64,000 nt of DNA from Nothopassalora personata (GCA_033816765.1 CM066292.1:5518001-5582000); one strand, 5' to 3'; counted from the first letter of the stretch, positions 1 through 11,585 are shown. Notes: generated by a model from the sequence alone, not told the origin. Program-made: numbers and translations.

Positions 1-3000
1 AAGGTCGGTGCAACCAAGGATCAATCCCGCCTCATACCCCAGCAAGAACAAGGACGCGTACAGATCCCTCTTACCTCCGTTCGATAAGGGGTCTTATCTT
101 CGAAAACTGCTATAGACGGTCAAGCGCATGCTAGTAACGCTATAGTGATGCAATAAGGCCCTGTGAGGCACCTGCTACGGCCACTGTTCAGGCTGTTTCT
201 GCGCTTCGGATGCCTGTTAAGCTTGATTTCCGACCTTGCTATGGCCAGTCACTTTCGCGCTATCAAATGGGTTTGAGAGGGATCTGTACATAGCACATCA
301 AACAGCCCAGGCGGCATGGTCTTGGTGCAATGATACCGGCGCCTGAGTGAATGTCTCACCTACTGAAGGAGCCGCTCGCCGTGCTGGAAAATTGCAGGTG
401 AACGTCCGGTAGTAGACAGCTCGAAAGGATGGTCACGGTGCTCACGACTGCTGGACGCTCGGTCTGGCTCTGTTGAAGGACCAAAATATCACGATCGTGG
501 GTACGTGGCTGCCTCGCAATGTCGCGACGTAACGAGGAACAACTGTTCTGTCACCACCACGTGGAAAGCGCTCGTTGAGCTGATGTCTTGGCTCGCGGAT
601 AGTGGTGCGCGTAGTGGGTCGTCTGCCATGTGAGCTGAAGCCGTGAACCAAATGTTCCATGGCAGAACGGCTGCTACGCTGCCATGGATTGTGGCTGCCT
701 CCTTCGCAGACACGCTTCTTAGTGCTGTGCCGTACATCAATCGTTCCAGTGGTGCCCAGTGGTCTCGTGATCAGTACGTGTGTAATCACAAGTGCACACC
801 CATCGAGAACTTCGGCGGAGTGATTCTCGACTTGCCGGTCCGGAGACATCGTTCTTTGTGCGACTCTGAGGCAGCTGTTGCAGGAACTTGGAGTCGTACA
901 GCCGAGATGCCGCCGTATGCATCGCCTTCGTTGCCTCTTATGGGCGAGACGCGCTCGTATCCTTAAGGCTTGGACAGCGCTAACGGGGCTCTTGGCTGTC
1001 CATCCTAAGCTTTAGACATACATCTAGATCATGCGCCCTCTAACCGTCAGCTTTCGTCTTTTATGCTTATCAATTGAGTAGCAGCCAATACGCTTGCTTA
1101 GTCGACACGTGGACGGCTTGCATAAGTCCGGCCGAAATTCGTTGTTTCGAAGAAACTTGTGCAAGCGACCGGAACAGTGCGGCAACGCCGACGCGCCATG
1201 CGAGCGGAGAGGCTTGCGTTTGGTCAATCTGCCAGCTTCGGAAAAATCTATGGGCAGCCCCCCAGTCTGACTAATCAATCAAATCCCATCAAATGGTGAA
1301 TACAGTACAGTGCCTTACCCCCTGCACCTGGCTCCTCCCACGAGATCCTCCCTCCCTCCCAGGAGGGGGCCCTCCTACCGTGGGCCCCTCCCATGTTTGC
1401 TGCGGCTACAAGAAATATAGATGCTATTAGCCCTCGCCGGACGGGCAAGCGCATTTTGGAGTGTTCTTGGAGGGCTAATCGAATTTTGAGTGATGACTAA
1501 ACATTGGGGGCTGCCCGCAGTCAAAAATCGGGGCTGCCCATAGCCTCTCCGGCCGTCTCGCTGTCGCATCGTGATAACCCAGAGCTTCGGGGCCGTGGCA
1601 GCATAAGCGACCCGCGTTTAGCAGGCGAAGATCCTGGTAGGGGGCTTACGTGGCGTCAGCACATGCTGTCGCAAATGCGTGCGTGTCCATCTCACGAAGA
1701 AGAAGAAGAAGCAGGGATTCGCTAGACGAGCCGTGGCATCCAGTCTTGGTAGAAGGAAAGATCATGCGAACATGGTGGGAGCTCTATCTGTCTTGTCGAG
1801 TCTAAACAATACTTATGTCCCCGCGCCACCGACAACTGGTGTTGCGAGCGGTACAGAACATGATGTATTTCGTGGGTGACTTCCAAAGCAGCTGCGAGCA
1901 GAATGTTGGTCAAGTCCAGATTCCCGAAGTGTACGGTACGAGCGAGAAGGAGGCTTGTGCAGGGTCGGAAAGTTGCAGGCAGCCCGCAGATCCCATCGTT
2001 GACATCCTTTTTAAGCTTAGAAGCATAATAATAACCAGTAGCGAACGATCATCCGAGCTCCGCGTTTTTTTGTCGTGTCGTGACCTCCGGAAAGCGGCTC
2101 TGCAAGCGTTTCAACAGTGTTTGGGTTAGGATTAGCGAGGTCTTGTAGCTGGCGGTAGCAGCCACACAGCTGATGACGGATATCAAGTGGTCCGTGGTTG
2201 ATGAGGTGCTCAGCATCGTCGGCCAGTAGACCTGACGATACGACGTCAAGACTGCATTCAAGTGGTGCCTAGACACATCGCTGCAAGCCACCACGAACTC
2301 TGGGTGCGCCAGAAACGTGTCTCGAGGCCCAACCTCTCACGAGAGCTTTTAGGATAAGCCAAGAGTGCACAAGAGAGCACAAGACTTCGCGTTTATCTTC
2401 GCCCACATCGTGCCGCATGGCTTTTCTTGGTTTCGTCCAGCCGAGGGGGACACTGTCCCGCTTAGGAAGCCGATCGGCAGCCACTGAACGTCGACGGGCT
2501 GGACAACTCGCAGCTCTGTCGGTATCATCGCCTGACAAGCAGTGCCAGTACAGTGGCCAGCAGCCGGGCTGCTTTTAACATAGCCAGATTCCCGATAGTC
2601 GTCTGTTGGCTGTAAGAAGCAGTGATCCGCTGAGATTTTGGGATCAGGGAGCTTGGTACCAAGAGGCCAAGGCCCCCAGGACTGTCAGACCCGTCTACCA
2701 CTTCTGCCGGCTTGCCTGCTGGGATTTGGCTCGGTCGCTAGCCAAAGTCACATTATAAGCATAGAGTCGATGCTTGGCTTCCAAGGTTGTCATATCAAGG
2801 TCCGAGCTGCCGTCTTTGCTTCGCCGCTGACTCTTCTCTTCTCCCTCGCCCCGCCCAAGATCGTCTTCTTATTGCACGGACAAAGACAACAGTCGCCCCG
2901 CGTATTCACTCGCAAGAGAGACATAAAACTTATCTGCCAGACACATTCAGCGGAGCACGTCCGTCGTAAAGTTCGTGCTGCCCTTTGATTACTTCCAGCG

Positions 3001-3073
3001 CCTCGTGCAAGAGACAACTCGAGCAGCCGACAATCATATTTGCGACTGGCACGCACGCTCTCTCTCCAGCGCC
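1..3073. other. Gene-free stretch, nothing recognised
   Basis: Reading both strands I see only short open frames (about 60-135 codons) with no family resemblance and no coherent splice structure. A pyrimidine-rich block with GC-rich inverted segments lies near 1326-1396. The last few hundred bases are pyrimidine-rich and probably hold the promoter and 5' leader of the Pac2-type gene that starts at 3074. Confidence 0.5.
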
Positions 3074-4578
3074 ATGGAGACCTACAATGGCCATGTGCGG
3101 ACGCCCGCTGACGCCATAATTCTATTCGAAGCGTGTCGCATCGGTTTGCTGCCTCGTGTGCAGCGTCGTCTGTCTGAGAAGGAGCGCCAGTCCATCAAAT
3201 CTGGATCAGTCTTCGTCTGGGACGAGCGAGAAGCCGGCATGCGACGCTGGACGGATGGCAAATCATGGAGTGCATCTCGCGTCAGCGGCAGCTTTCTGAC
3301 GTATCGCGAGATGGAGGGCAAGCGTGGCGGCAGCTCGTTTGACAAGTCTGCCAACCGCGACGGTATGCCTCAAGAAGGCGACAGCGACGGCGGTCCAGAC
3401 GGCTACCGCTATAAGCCAGATGGTCTCATGAAGCAGTCCTTCTCCATCACCACGAATCAGGGTCAACATCTCCACCTCATCAGCTACTTCTCGAGGTCGG
3501 CGACAGCAGCGCAAGGTCTCATCCAGCCGTCTCAGGACCCTCAACTACGACACATCCGCCCAGAGAAGGGCATGTACCCTGACTCGACAGTGCACGAAGG
3601 CAGCAACATTCCTGCCGTCACACGTGGTCCCATGGGCTCGCCCGGTCATGCCTACGCTCCTAATCAGCCGCCACCATATGGCCGAGGCTACCCATATCAT
3701 CATCCCCAGTGGCCACCAAGCCCCATGCACACTCCGCCTCCACACCACTATTCGCCATACTATCAACATCCCCACGGGCCCTACGCGCATGGGATGCACT
3801 ATGCACCACCGCCGACATCATATGGTCATCCTGGGATGACTGCTTTCGACCGACCACCACCGATGGGCGGTAACGGTCTTCCTCCGCCACCTCCTGCCGG
3901 ATATGGTCAACCTCCTGCATACCAAGGCAGCTATCCGCCGCCTCCAGCGACATATCACGTGAGTCCCAATCAAAATCAAGTCTCCTCACTGATCAGATCT
4001 GACAATGTTCAGAGCGCATACCCCGCATATCAGCCACCGCCACTCCAAGCACCACCATACCCAGAGGCCAACAGGAGCCAGTCTTACGAGCAAACTCGCA
4101 CATCGCAGCAGTCAGAGGCGCAACAGCCTACCCCGGCCGCATCCGAGAATAAGGACGAACGATCAGAGTCAGCAGCACAGTCGCCTAAGAAAGACGAACC
4201 ACAAGCGTCTGCTGGTGCAGACAAACCTGCTGCGTCGGGTCAGACGATTCCCAGCATCTCAGCTATGCTCAACGCAGGTACGTAAACGAGTGGTATCAGA
4301 CATCGAGCAGCAGTAGACTGTCCGAGAGAGTCGGTGTACGACGCGCTGCGCTTAATGTCTAAATCGTTATCTGACCCATTAACACATCCTTGTCGAGCTC
4401 CGCTAACACCTTTCTGTTCGCAGGCGAGAATGGTCAACCGCCGCCACGTACAAGCAGTCGCAGCCCGACTGGTCCAGCGCGCGGTCTTCAAGACATCCCA
4501 AGCCACAAACTGGGCTTCGAGGCTAGCCGTGATGTTCACACTCTCCGAGCTCTCGACAAGACGAACTTCAAGTTCTAG
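3074..4578 (+). CDS. pac2: Gti1/Pac2-family transcription regulator
   Basis: Two exons, 3074-4277 and 4424-4578, encode 452 residues. The intron (4278-4423) has a GTACGT donor, a GCTAAC branch site and a CAG acceptor. The first ~145 residues form a Gti1/Pac2 (WOPR) DNA-binding domain: METYNGHVRTPADAI, then RRLSEKERQSIKSGSVFVWD, RRWTDGKSWSASRVSG and the second half KQSFSITTNQGQHLHLISY. These match the Pac2 branch rather than the Wor1/Ryp1/Sge1 branch. The middle is Pro/Tyr/Gln-rich low complexity, and the tail is Ser/Lys-rich. The frame is open upstream to 2975, but ATG 3074 starts exactly at the conserved motif. Family members are nuclear regulators of development and morphology; fission-yeast Pac2 represses sexual differentiation independently of cAMP. 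The role here is inferred from the family. Confidence 0.93.
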
Positions 4579-5549
4579 CTGGCGTTCTGAGGGTGATACG
4601 TACCTGAAGGGCATCAGGCGTTGAGCAGCAGCCCTGACTCAAGCGGAGTGTGAGAGATATGCGTAGCACGACGCGCTATTCTCCACGGCCAACACTACTT
4701 GTTGATTTTAGCGAGGCGCTTTGGAGTTCAGATTGTCGTATTCCCTTGGGCATTTGCGGCAACGTACGCATGCGTTCAGCATGACCTGCGTACGACTGAT
4801 TACGTGGATACGAGAGCTCTACGGAGCACGCAACGAATGGCGCAAGAAGACGGGAGCTCTGGCGAGAGCCAGCGTTTGTTCGTGTATAGCCAATCAGGCT
4901 TTTCTGCAATACAACCCATCGCCCATCGCCCGTCGCTCCCCACTGACTCGACTTCACCCTTCGCTGTCCCTGAAACAAGGTACCGTCATAGTCGGCGGTA
5001 GCATCATCACTCTACCGATGTATCAGGTATGAGGCATCAGGTGTCAAACGGAGGTGGACACCTACTTGGGCACCGATCACCATTGTCACGATGTTGTTAC
5101 GGATGCAGTGTGCTCCGCGGTGTGAAGTCTGAGCAAGGTTAAATGGGATACACTTTGTAGCTCGTCTATCGTTCCTTGTCTTTTTGGCTGATGATGCGGC
5201 TAAAAAGCATATTTGGGAGGGGAGCAGAAGTCGTTGTTCCTTGTACACACGTAACTTTGCTTGCTGCTCCAGAACCTGCGCGCTGCTCCCAGCTTCCTAC
5301 TGCAATCGTGAGATAGATTGTTGTCCTTGTTGTCGCCTGACTGATAAATATTCGAATGTGTCGGCCTTAGACACGCGGCTCGCTATTCACACTGACCCTC
5401 GTCGGTGCAACCCGTCGCCGCAAGCTTCACATCACGAAGCAAATGTCCGCTCGAACGCCGTCTGTCCATCCCATTGACCGTATCCCATACCGTAATCTCA
5501 TATGTCCATAACCGATTCACATCCGCACTACCATCCTTTTGCCGTACCT
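4579..5549. other. Intergenic, no gene seen
   Basis: This segment lies between the converging ends of the Pac2-type gene and the small membrane-protein gene. Open frames of 80-120 codons occur on both strands but overlap one another and resemble no protein family. Confidence 0.5.
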
Positions 5550-6060
5550 CTAGTTCCAGCCACCAGGTGTGCTTTGCGACTGCGCAGTCCTCCTTTCCTC
5601 CCCTGTTGCTATCTGCGCACCACTCGCATTACCAGTATTTGAGCGTGAACCGCTCGGGCGGGGAGAGCGCGAGTCTGAATTCGATGTACTTGCGCCGTGC
5701 TTTGCTTGTGTGCTATTCCAGCCTAAGGAGGACTTGGAGTTTGGTAGTTCGGCGTTGTTCCAGACGTTGACGAGGACCTGCGTAGTCACTTTAGTCTGTG
5801 CATAATGCGTAGTCGAGGCGCTGAGGCAGTGTGCGGCTCACATTCTGTGTCTTATCCGCATACTTCTCGTCCCTAAGCTCTTTCACGCCCACTCTGAGAC
5901 CGCCCTCTTTTGTGAAAGACATGTTCTTCTTCTCCATCTTCTTCTTCCCGCGCGCTTGAAGCTCATTGGACCAAGTATAGATCGAGTATCCTATGAAGCC
6001 TCCCAATGCTACCACCACGAAGAGTAGCACAAGCGGCAGGAGATTCGCAAGCTGGGCCAT
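5550..6060 (-). CDS. Conserved fungal single-pass membrane protein, unknown function
   Basis: Two exons on the minus strand, 6060-5842 and 5777-5550, give 148 residues. The 64-bp intron has a GTGAGC donor and a CAG acceptor. An N-terminal membrane segment (about residues 6-29, LLPLVLLFVVVALGGFIGYS) is followed by a basic stretch (ARGKKKMEKK) and a conserved-looking core (SFTKEGGLRVGVKELRDEKYADKTQ). After the splice the frame reads VLVNVWNNAELP..., then a Ser/Gly-rich tail. The start at 6060 was chosen because the membrane segment begins immediately after it; an in-frame ATG at 6147 would add 29 residues of no recognisable character. I recognise the general pattern from fungal hypothetical proteins but know no function. 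It is divergent from the gene at 6391. Confidence 0.75.
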
Positions 6061-6390
6061 GTTGGTAATTGGTGTCGCAAGATGTCGCGTCCGGTATGGA
6101 ATATATTGAAGCGAATGTGTATGTGTGATGTCAATGTATCCTAGCACACGAGTGAAGAGCAGCAGAGCAAAGTCAGGAGAGTCGCAATTACAGATGCCTC
6201 AAACCAACATTGAAACAGCGAGAACAGCAATCGCGGGCCAGACGTGACAGGGTCTGAAACACATCCAGATCGCCGGCTAAGTGGGGCTGCTGCACGTGAA
6301 AGAGGGAACGTGCGGCTACCAAACTTTTGCACTTCTGCCCTCATCGAACTAGAAACCCATTCGCTCAGCCGGCCGCAAACGAGACTCAAG

Positions 6391-6786
6391 ATGAACGGAA
6401 TAGACGGCTTTGAGGTGGATCCGGCCATTGCTGCGGCGATGGGCTTCGCGGGCTTTGGCACGCAGCCGAACAAGAAGCGGAAGTTCCATAAGGATGATGG
6501 ATTTGTTGATGCGAATGGTAAAGTGGCAACGACACCACAAGGGACGAGTGCGAACAGCATGCCATTGGGAGAGCCAAAAGCGATGGGGACTTCCAGTCAG
6601 ACAGACAAGGCGCCTGCCACTTTTTCGCATGATGACGGCAATAGCAAAGTCCCGGTGGGGAGCAGTAACAGTGGCCCACCTAGCATTGAGGCTCTTCGAC
6701 ATGGTGTCAAGAATGAGCACGGTGACATGGCCTACTTTCTACCGAGCTTCATCGAGGACCCATGGGTTGGTCTGGAAGCTCGGTGA
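6391..6786 (+). CDS. Short conserved fungal hypothetical protein
   Basis: A single exon of 131 codons starts with MNGIDGFEVDPAIAAAMGF. It contains a basic patch (NKKRKFHKDDGF), a low-complexity middle and the C-terminal motif FLPSFIEDPWVGLEAR. The 'PSFIEDPW' ending resembles the end of small conserved proteins in other ascomycetes. The stop TGA overlaps a good GTGAGC donor at 6783. If that were used with the CAG at 6832-6834, the protein would gain about 29 residues ending near 6913, so the C-terminus is uncertain. Function is unknown. The next frame on the same strand begins only 21 bp downstream. Confidence 0.6.
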   Translation: MNGIDGFEVDPAIAAAMGFAGFGTQPNKKRKFHKDDGFVDANGKVATTPQGTSANSMPLGEPKAMGTSSQTDKAPATFSHDDGNSKVPVGSSNSGPPSIEALRHGVKNEHGDMAYFLPSFIEDPWVGLEAR

Positions 6787-6807
6787 GCCTTCCCGACCAG
6801 ATGTGGG

Positions 6808-7415
6808 ATGTCTCATTCCCGAGCCCTGCTGCAGCGAGAGGCTGCCAGAATCTCCTCAAGCCATTGTCAAAAATGTATTGTCGACGGCAAGGCATCATCT
6901 CACGCGGTGGTGAACAGATTAATCCAAGCAAAGATCAACCTAGAAGACATCCTCGGTTACAACTTCGAGGACGATGATATCCTTCGAGAAGCATTATGGG
7001 GTGTTGGACTCGGCAGCTCCAGGCAACGAAAGTTTCTCGAGGGCAACAAGATGTTGGCTCTGGTCGGAGACACTGCTATGAAGACTGTACTTCTCCATCA
7101 CTCATACACCAACGGAAGAATGAGATGTTCGCCCATGCAAAGTCACTGTCAGTTTCAAAATCAATACTGATAACTTGACAAGGGGAAATGACCGAGCTAT
7201 GCAATCATCTCTCAGCAACGCAAACCTCAATCATCTACGTCGGTAGAGCGAATGCTGTGGGAAATTATATTGGTCTACACAATATCAACACGACAGTCAC
7301 TAAGAACATCAATGCATCCACGATGGAGGCACTTCTCGGAGCGGTCTCCAAGGACTCGGGCATGGATGTGAAGGCTGTCCGGCGAGGTATGGTGGGCTTT
7401 GGTCTTCTGGAGTGA
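6808..7415 (+). pseudogene. RNase III-fold gene, probably frame-disrupted
   Basis: The first part reads ILGYNFEDDDILREALW, then GNKMLALVGDTAMKTVLL, the pattern of degenerate RNase III-like domains common in fungi. After a probable intron with its acceptor near 7181, the expected continuation GNDRAMQSSLSNANLNHL appears in one frame and stops at a TAG (7243). The next conserved part (GRANAVGNYIGL, then TMEALLGAV) is in another frame. The two pieces align end to end with the neighbour at 7658-9233 if about one net extra base near 7238-7242 is removed. A weak-donor splice could keep a frame open but would replace the conserved stretch with unrelated residues. It is therefore a pseudogene, a rapidly diverging gene or a sequence error. 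The start is uncertain. Confidence 0.5.
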
Positions 7416-7657
7416 TGAGCCCTACTTCTCGCGTATTTGAGATGCAATGAGTAGGCGACCAAGTGTGAGCGGTGCAGTCTGTGGGTAGTGCCTGCCGTCG
7501 TAGTAACCATAACATCCAAGCTAGACGCTAGCGCAACACCCCTGCTTGTTTGTTCGCACTTCACCTTTGCCCTTTGTTTTTGCTGCCTAACATTCGCCTT
7601 CCAAGTCCCGAAAACACCATTGTACATCACTGACATGCTGCACACACGATTATTTTC

Positions 7658-9233
7658 ATGGCGACAGGCATGACCGAGCTGGACGGCAATCCGCCGTTCA
7701 AGAAGCGGAAATCCATCCAGAATGCAGACACTCACGCAACACCATCCCCGTCCGCACGCACCTGGTCACAGACTTTTAATAGACTTACTGCACCATTCTT
7801 CGGTGTTCCGGCCTTCACCTCACCGACAGCTCCCCTGCCAAAGCAAGAAGATGCTGCACCACAGAATACAGCCGGTTACAAGCATGTGTTCGGTGAAGCC
7901 AATCTGAAGGCGCCTGACTTCACCTTCGCGCCGCCACCAGGAAAGGGGCTGTTTCAACATACGCTGCAAGCACCACAACTCCCGTCAAGGCGGCCGGCCA
8001 CGCCGCTGAAGAGTGCGCCCGAAATCGCGGCCCAGACTGACGTCGGCGTAGCTGGGAGCGCGTCTGCGAAGTTGAGGAGAATCTGTGCGTTCTTCAGCAA
8101 GCCAGCGCCAGATCCATCGTCTGCAGCAGCAATAGTGCCCACCCCAGTCCCATCAGTCCAGCCAGCTCTTCCGGCTTCTTTCAATCAGAATGCGCCAGCG
8201 CAGCCAGCGCCGGCAGCTCGACCGGTTCCTGCTATCCGGGAGGGTCCCACAAGAGCCGTCATGACACATTCATCGGATGGCTTGAGGCAGTCTAGAAATA
8301 CCATGACTGGTGAGGTGACCACGGTCGGCCTGGGAAGCAAGACGAGCGTTTTCGCTCCAACTCAGCCGGCTCAACCAGTTCAGTCCGCCCCTCCAGCTAA
8401 GCGTCACCATTCGAAGGGCATCACGAGACACTCCTCCGGCGGTCTGGTGCAGTTTAGGAAGGTACAGACTGGAGAGGTCACTACCATCGACCCTAGCGGC
8501 AAGACGGATGTCTCCACTCCAGCTCACATGGCTACAGTCCGCGCAGCTGAGGATCCATCTAATATGGTTGCACAACCTCAATTGCGCACTGGAGCGAAAC
8601 GCACCCATGCTGAGACGATGACAGTGGTCCCCACACAGCGACCATACCCTCGACGAGCTTCTCGTAATATCGCATCGGCTGTGCCGAAGCTGGCTCGCCT
8701 CTCGCTTGATGACCCGACATTCCTGCATGCTGTACATGTTGTACAAGGCTTCACGGACTATGTATTCAAATCCCATGAGTATATCCGAGAGGCATTGTAC
8801 TCCCCGAGGATGCCCATCTCAATCGAACAGCGTATCAGCCTTCAGGGCAATCAACGCCTGGCAATGCTTGGGGACTCATTGTTAAAGCTGGCCATTCTCG
8901 AAGAGTGGGAGGGGCGGGTTCAATCCTGCTGTACGTGTCACCGACTGCCCACTGGGTGTTGAAAGCCTGTACTAACCGGAAGTAGATGAGACGGAGAAAG
9001 AGGGCAGCTTGCTATGGTGCAACGCAACTTTGGCTCGCATCGGTAGGAATAACGGCGTGGACTATCTACTCACGTCCTTGGCTAGTGGCCATGTCAGCGG
9101 ATTTTGTACCGGTGTCGTCGGTGTAGCGACCGCCATGGAAGCAATTCTCGGAGCGATCTGGTTCGACTGCGGGAAGGATCTGACTGTCGTCAGAAAAGTG
9201 GTGCGGCTCTGGTTCGGAAAGGCTCTTACTTGA
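7658..9233 (+). CDS. RNase III-fold domain protein with long disordered N-terminus
   Basis: Exons 7658-8930 and 8986-9233 encode 506 residues. The 55-bp intron has a GTACGT donor, a TACTAAC branch site and a TAG acceptor. Residues 1 to about 340 are Pro/Ala/Ser-rich and contain two diverged copies of a ~35-residue unit (HSSDGLRQ..TGEVTTVG.GSKT and HSSGGLVQ..TGEVTTID.SGKT). The C-terminal part carries an RNase III-like fold: YIREALYSP, GNQRLAMLGDSLLKLAIL, NATLARIGRNNGVDYLL, AMEAILGAIW. The usual first glutamate of the signature (ERLEFLGD) is replaced, while the Asp of 'LGD' and the Glu of 'MEAILGA' remain, so nuclease activity is doubtful. No dsRNA-binding domain is visible. It is a tandem paralogue of 6808-7415. 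Confidence 0.75.
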
Positions 9234-9425
9234 AGCGCAGCACACGCCAGATTTTCTGTGAAAGCAAGCGCACGGCTCGCATGTGCATGGCTCGGCTTCT
9301 GCGCGTAAAGGCTCGTCATTGGTACGCGCTCAGACGCTATTACATTCGACCCAGTCTGGTCAAAGTTTTTGTAGCACAGGGCATGAACGCAGATTCTCTA
9401 TGGGTATCGGTAATGCTGCCACTAA

Positions 9426-10547
9426 TCACGTGCTTCGGCCCAAGCGCTCGATCCCTTCCGCCACTCCCTCAGGACTGGGCTTCTCAGCACAGGCATCCGG
9501 CTCGAAACCAAAATTCTGCACCAGAAAATCCCTCGTTGTTGGTCCGATAGTCGCCACGTACGTCTTCATCGATCCTGTCACTACTTCCCTGCGTCCAGCG
9601 CTATAGCGTCCAGTCTTCTCATCGAGCCAACCCAACGCCGAGAGCATAGCTTCGCAACCTTGCGGGCTGAAGACTACAACCCACTGCTCCTCCACTTCCG
9701 CTGCTTTCGCTTCCTTTAGTAGATTTGTGAATTCTTCCTCAAACGTCGCCATCTCGCCAGTTTCGTACACTACCACTTCCGTCACAGGGATCTGCAAGCC
9801 AGGTGGCAAATCCTCGGCCTGCAGCGTCTTAGGGATAATATCCCGCCGCTGCTCTCCAACGAGGAATAGCAGAGGTAATTTCCTCCCATTAAGACATGTC
9901 GCCTCCCTCGACAGTCCAGCATGATGCTTCAGGATGAAACTTGCCAGGGCGTCGCCATTTCCTGTCTCCTCGCCTACCACGGGGCAAGGCAGGTCTATGG
10001 CACGAACTCCGTTCGCTGTGGCGGGACCGACGACGTATAGCGGGATTTCCGGGTCGAAGAGTGAGTTTTTCTTGGCTGGGTCGAGTTTGGCGATTACGGT
10101 GGCGAAAGCGTCGACGGCGCGTTGGGAGGTGAAGATTAGGCCGCTGTAGCGTTTTGCCGGGTTGTTGGTTGCGGTTTGGCGGGATGTTGCGGCGCTGGAG
10201 GAGAGGGGGAGGAGTGTTAGTGATGGATGTTGTGGAAAATACAAGGGCCCTTGGGTAGAGTGTAATGCAATGCGTTTGTTGTAATGGTGAAGGGCTTGCG
10301 TTACTTGCAGCGGGACTTACCTTCCCCCGGCGAAGGCGAAGCGTTCGGCTGAGAGGCGAAGTTTTCGTAGGGTGTCGTCGCGGAATTGGTGTTCGAGTAC
10401 GGGGATGAAGAGGGGTTTGTAGTGGCCGTTGGAGAGGGTGGTGAAGTGGTCTTGGTAGCTGTCTGAGGGTGATGATTTGGTCTTGAGCAAGTAGACTGGG
10501 ATTTGGTCTTGTTTGAGTCCTTTTAGACTTGCGGGTACGCCGTCCAT
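9426..10547 (-). CDS. HEM4: Uroporphyrinogen-III synthase
   Basis: Exons 10547-10321 and 10194-9426 encode 331 residues. The 126-bp intron has a GTAAGT donor, a CACTAAC branch site and a CTCCAG acceptor. The enzyme cyclises hydroxymethylbilane to uroporphyrinogen III in cytosolic heme synthesis. Family features are PVYLLKTKS at the N-terminus, RYSGLIFTSQRAVDAFATV, IPLYVVGPATANGVRAI, LFLVGEQRRDIIPKTL, VTEVVVYETGE, WVVVFSPQGCEAML and YVATIGPTTRDFL. Length is normal for the fungal enzyme. The open frame continues upstream of exon 2 through the intron, but only the spliced form gives the family-like N-terminus. The start codon lies 117 bp from the ERV1 start on the other strand, so the two share a promoter region. 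Confidence 0.95.
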
Positions 10548-10664
10548 CTTGATCTTTTGTTTATAGGTTCATGTCACTACTTGATTGTTGTTGTTGTTGC
10601 CTTTTACAGTTGTATTCAGAACAAGGTTTCGGGAAGCCGGCATCTTGCCGAATCCTCGGGTTTC
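10548..10664. promoter_or_regulatory. Shared divergent promoter of HEM4 and ERV1
   Basis: 117 bp separate the start codons of HEM4 (minus) and ERV1 (plus) if the first ATG of ERV1 is used. The segment contains a GTT/GTTG repeat tract. No TATA box is evident. Untranslated leaders must be short or overlap. Confidence 0.4.
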
Positions 10665-11483
10665 ATGATCTCCTCGTCACCGTCATTGCCTGATGCCGGG
10701 CAGTGGACTTGTCAGGCATCATCGCGGTCTGGGGAAGATGGAGAGATGCCTGTCACGGCGATCGACTTTCCTATCCTCTCCAAGTTTGCCTGTGCCGTCC
10801 AGACGATGACGGGGGTATCGCCGGATGGCCAGACGATGGTCGATCCTGTACAGGCGCAACGCGCGCAGGACGGAGGCGACCAGGCCAAGGCGTTGCCGAA
10901 AGGTGTGGTGAGTGAATGTCAGGAATTCTAGCCTTGGATCAGAGACAATCAGGCTGACCTGCCTTATTACCGAAAGGTTTTAGGACCCGATGGCAAGCCG
11001 TGCGCTCTCATGTGCATGTGAAGCGAGAGTGGAATGTGCTGACGAGATGCAAGATGCCGCACATGTACCTCATCCGCCGCGTGGAAGGCTATGATGGGAC
11101 AAGCCACAAAGGCCAAACCAACACCACCAGCACAGCCCTCAGGATGTCCGCCAGATGTCGAGGAGCTTGGGCGATCCACGTGGACGTTGCTACATACGAT
11201 GACGGCGAACTACCCAGAACGACCTTCCTTCACGCAGCAAGCCGAGACGAAACAGTTCATCAGTCTGTTTGGCAAATTGTATCCGTGTTGGGTCTGCGCC
11301 GATGACTTCCGGGCATGGATGAAAGATGGCAATGAGCCGAAAGTCAGCAATAGAGACGAGTTTGGACGATGGATGTGTGAGGCGCATAATGCGGTTAATG
11401 TAAAATTGGGCAAGAAGGAGTTCGATTGCAATAAATGGGAGGAGCGATGGCGGACGGGATGGAAAGACGGCAGGTGCGATTAG
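10665..11483 (+). CDS. ERV1: FAD-linked sulfhydryl oxidase of the mitochondrial intermembrane space
   Basis: Three exons, 10665-10907, 10977-10999 (23 nt) and 11054-11483, give 231 residues. Erv1 reoxidises Mia40 in the disulfide relay that imports small cysteine proteins. Visible are the shuttle pair C90-R-T-C93, the catalytic pair C167-W-V-C170 in FGKLYPCWVC, the FAD-site motif W-M-C197-E-A-H-N-A-V-N, C214 and the C-terminal C230. The second intron uses an unusual GTGCGC donor, but only this splice restores 'GPDGKPCRTC'. The first intron has GTGAGT. The N-terminus is uncertain: in-frame ATGs at 10746 and 10809 would shorten the low-complexity leader. It shares its promoter with HEM4. Confidence 0.93.
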
Positions 11484-11534
11484 GGAGGGATACATTGAGA
11501 TGCTTCACGGCATTGCGATTGCCAAGGCGCATTG

Positions 11535-11565
<31 letters not shown>
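11535..11565. repeat. Hexanucleotide microsatellite (GGGCAT)
   Basis: About five tandem GGGCAT units lie just downstream of ERV1 and upstream of the GMC relic. Confidence 0.9.
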
Positions 11566-11585
11566 ACACACACCTCAACATTCGT

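Noticed and set aside
442..966. Overlapping 60-135-codon frames on both strands at the left end
   Set aside because: They overlap each other in different frames, have no family resemblance and no splice context.
7265..7735. 156-codon minus-strand frame across the RNase III genes
   Set aside because: Antisense to a recognisable domain, with no resemblance of its own.
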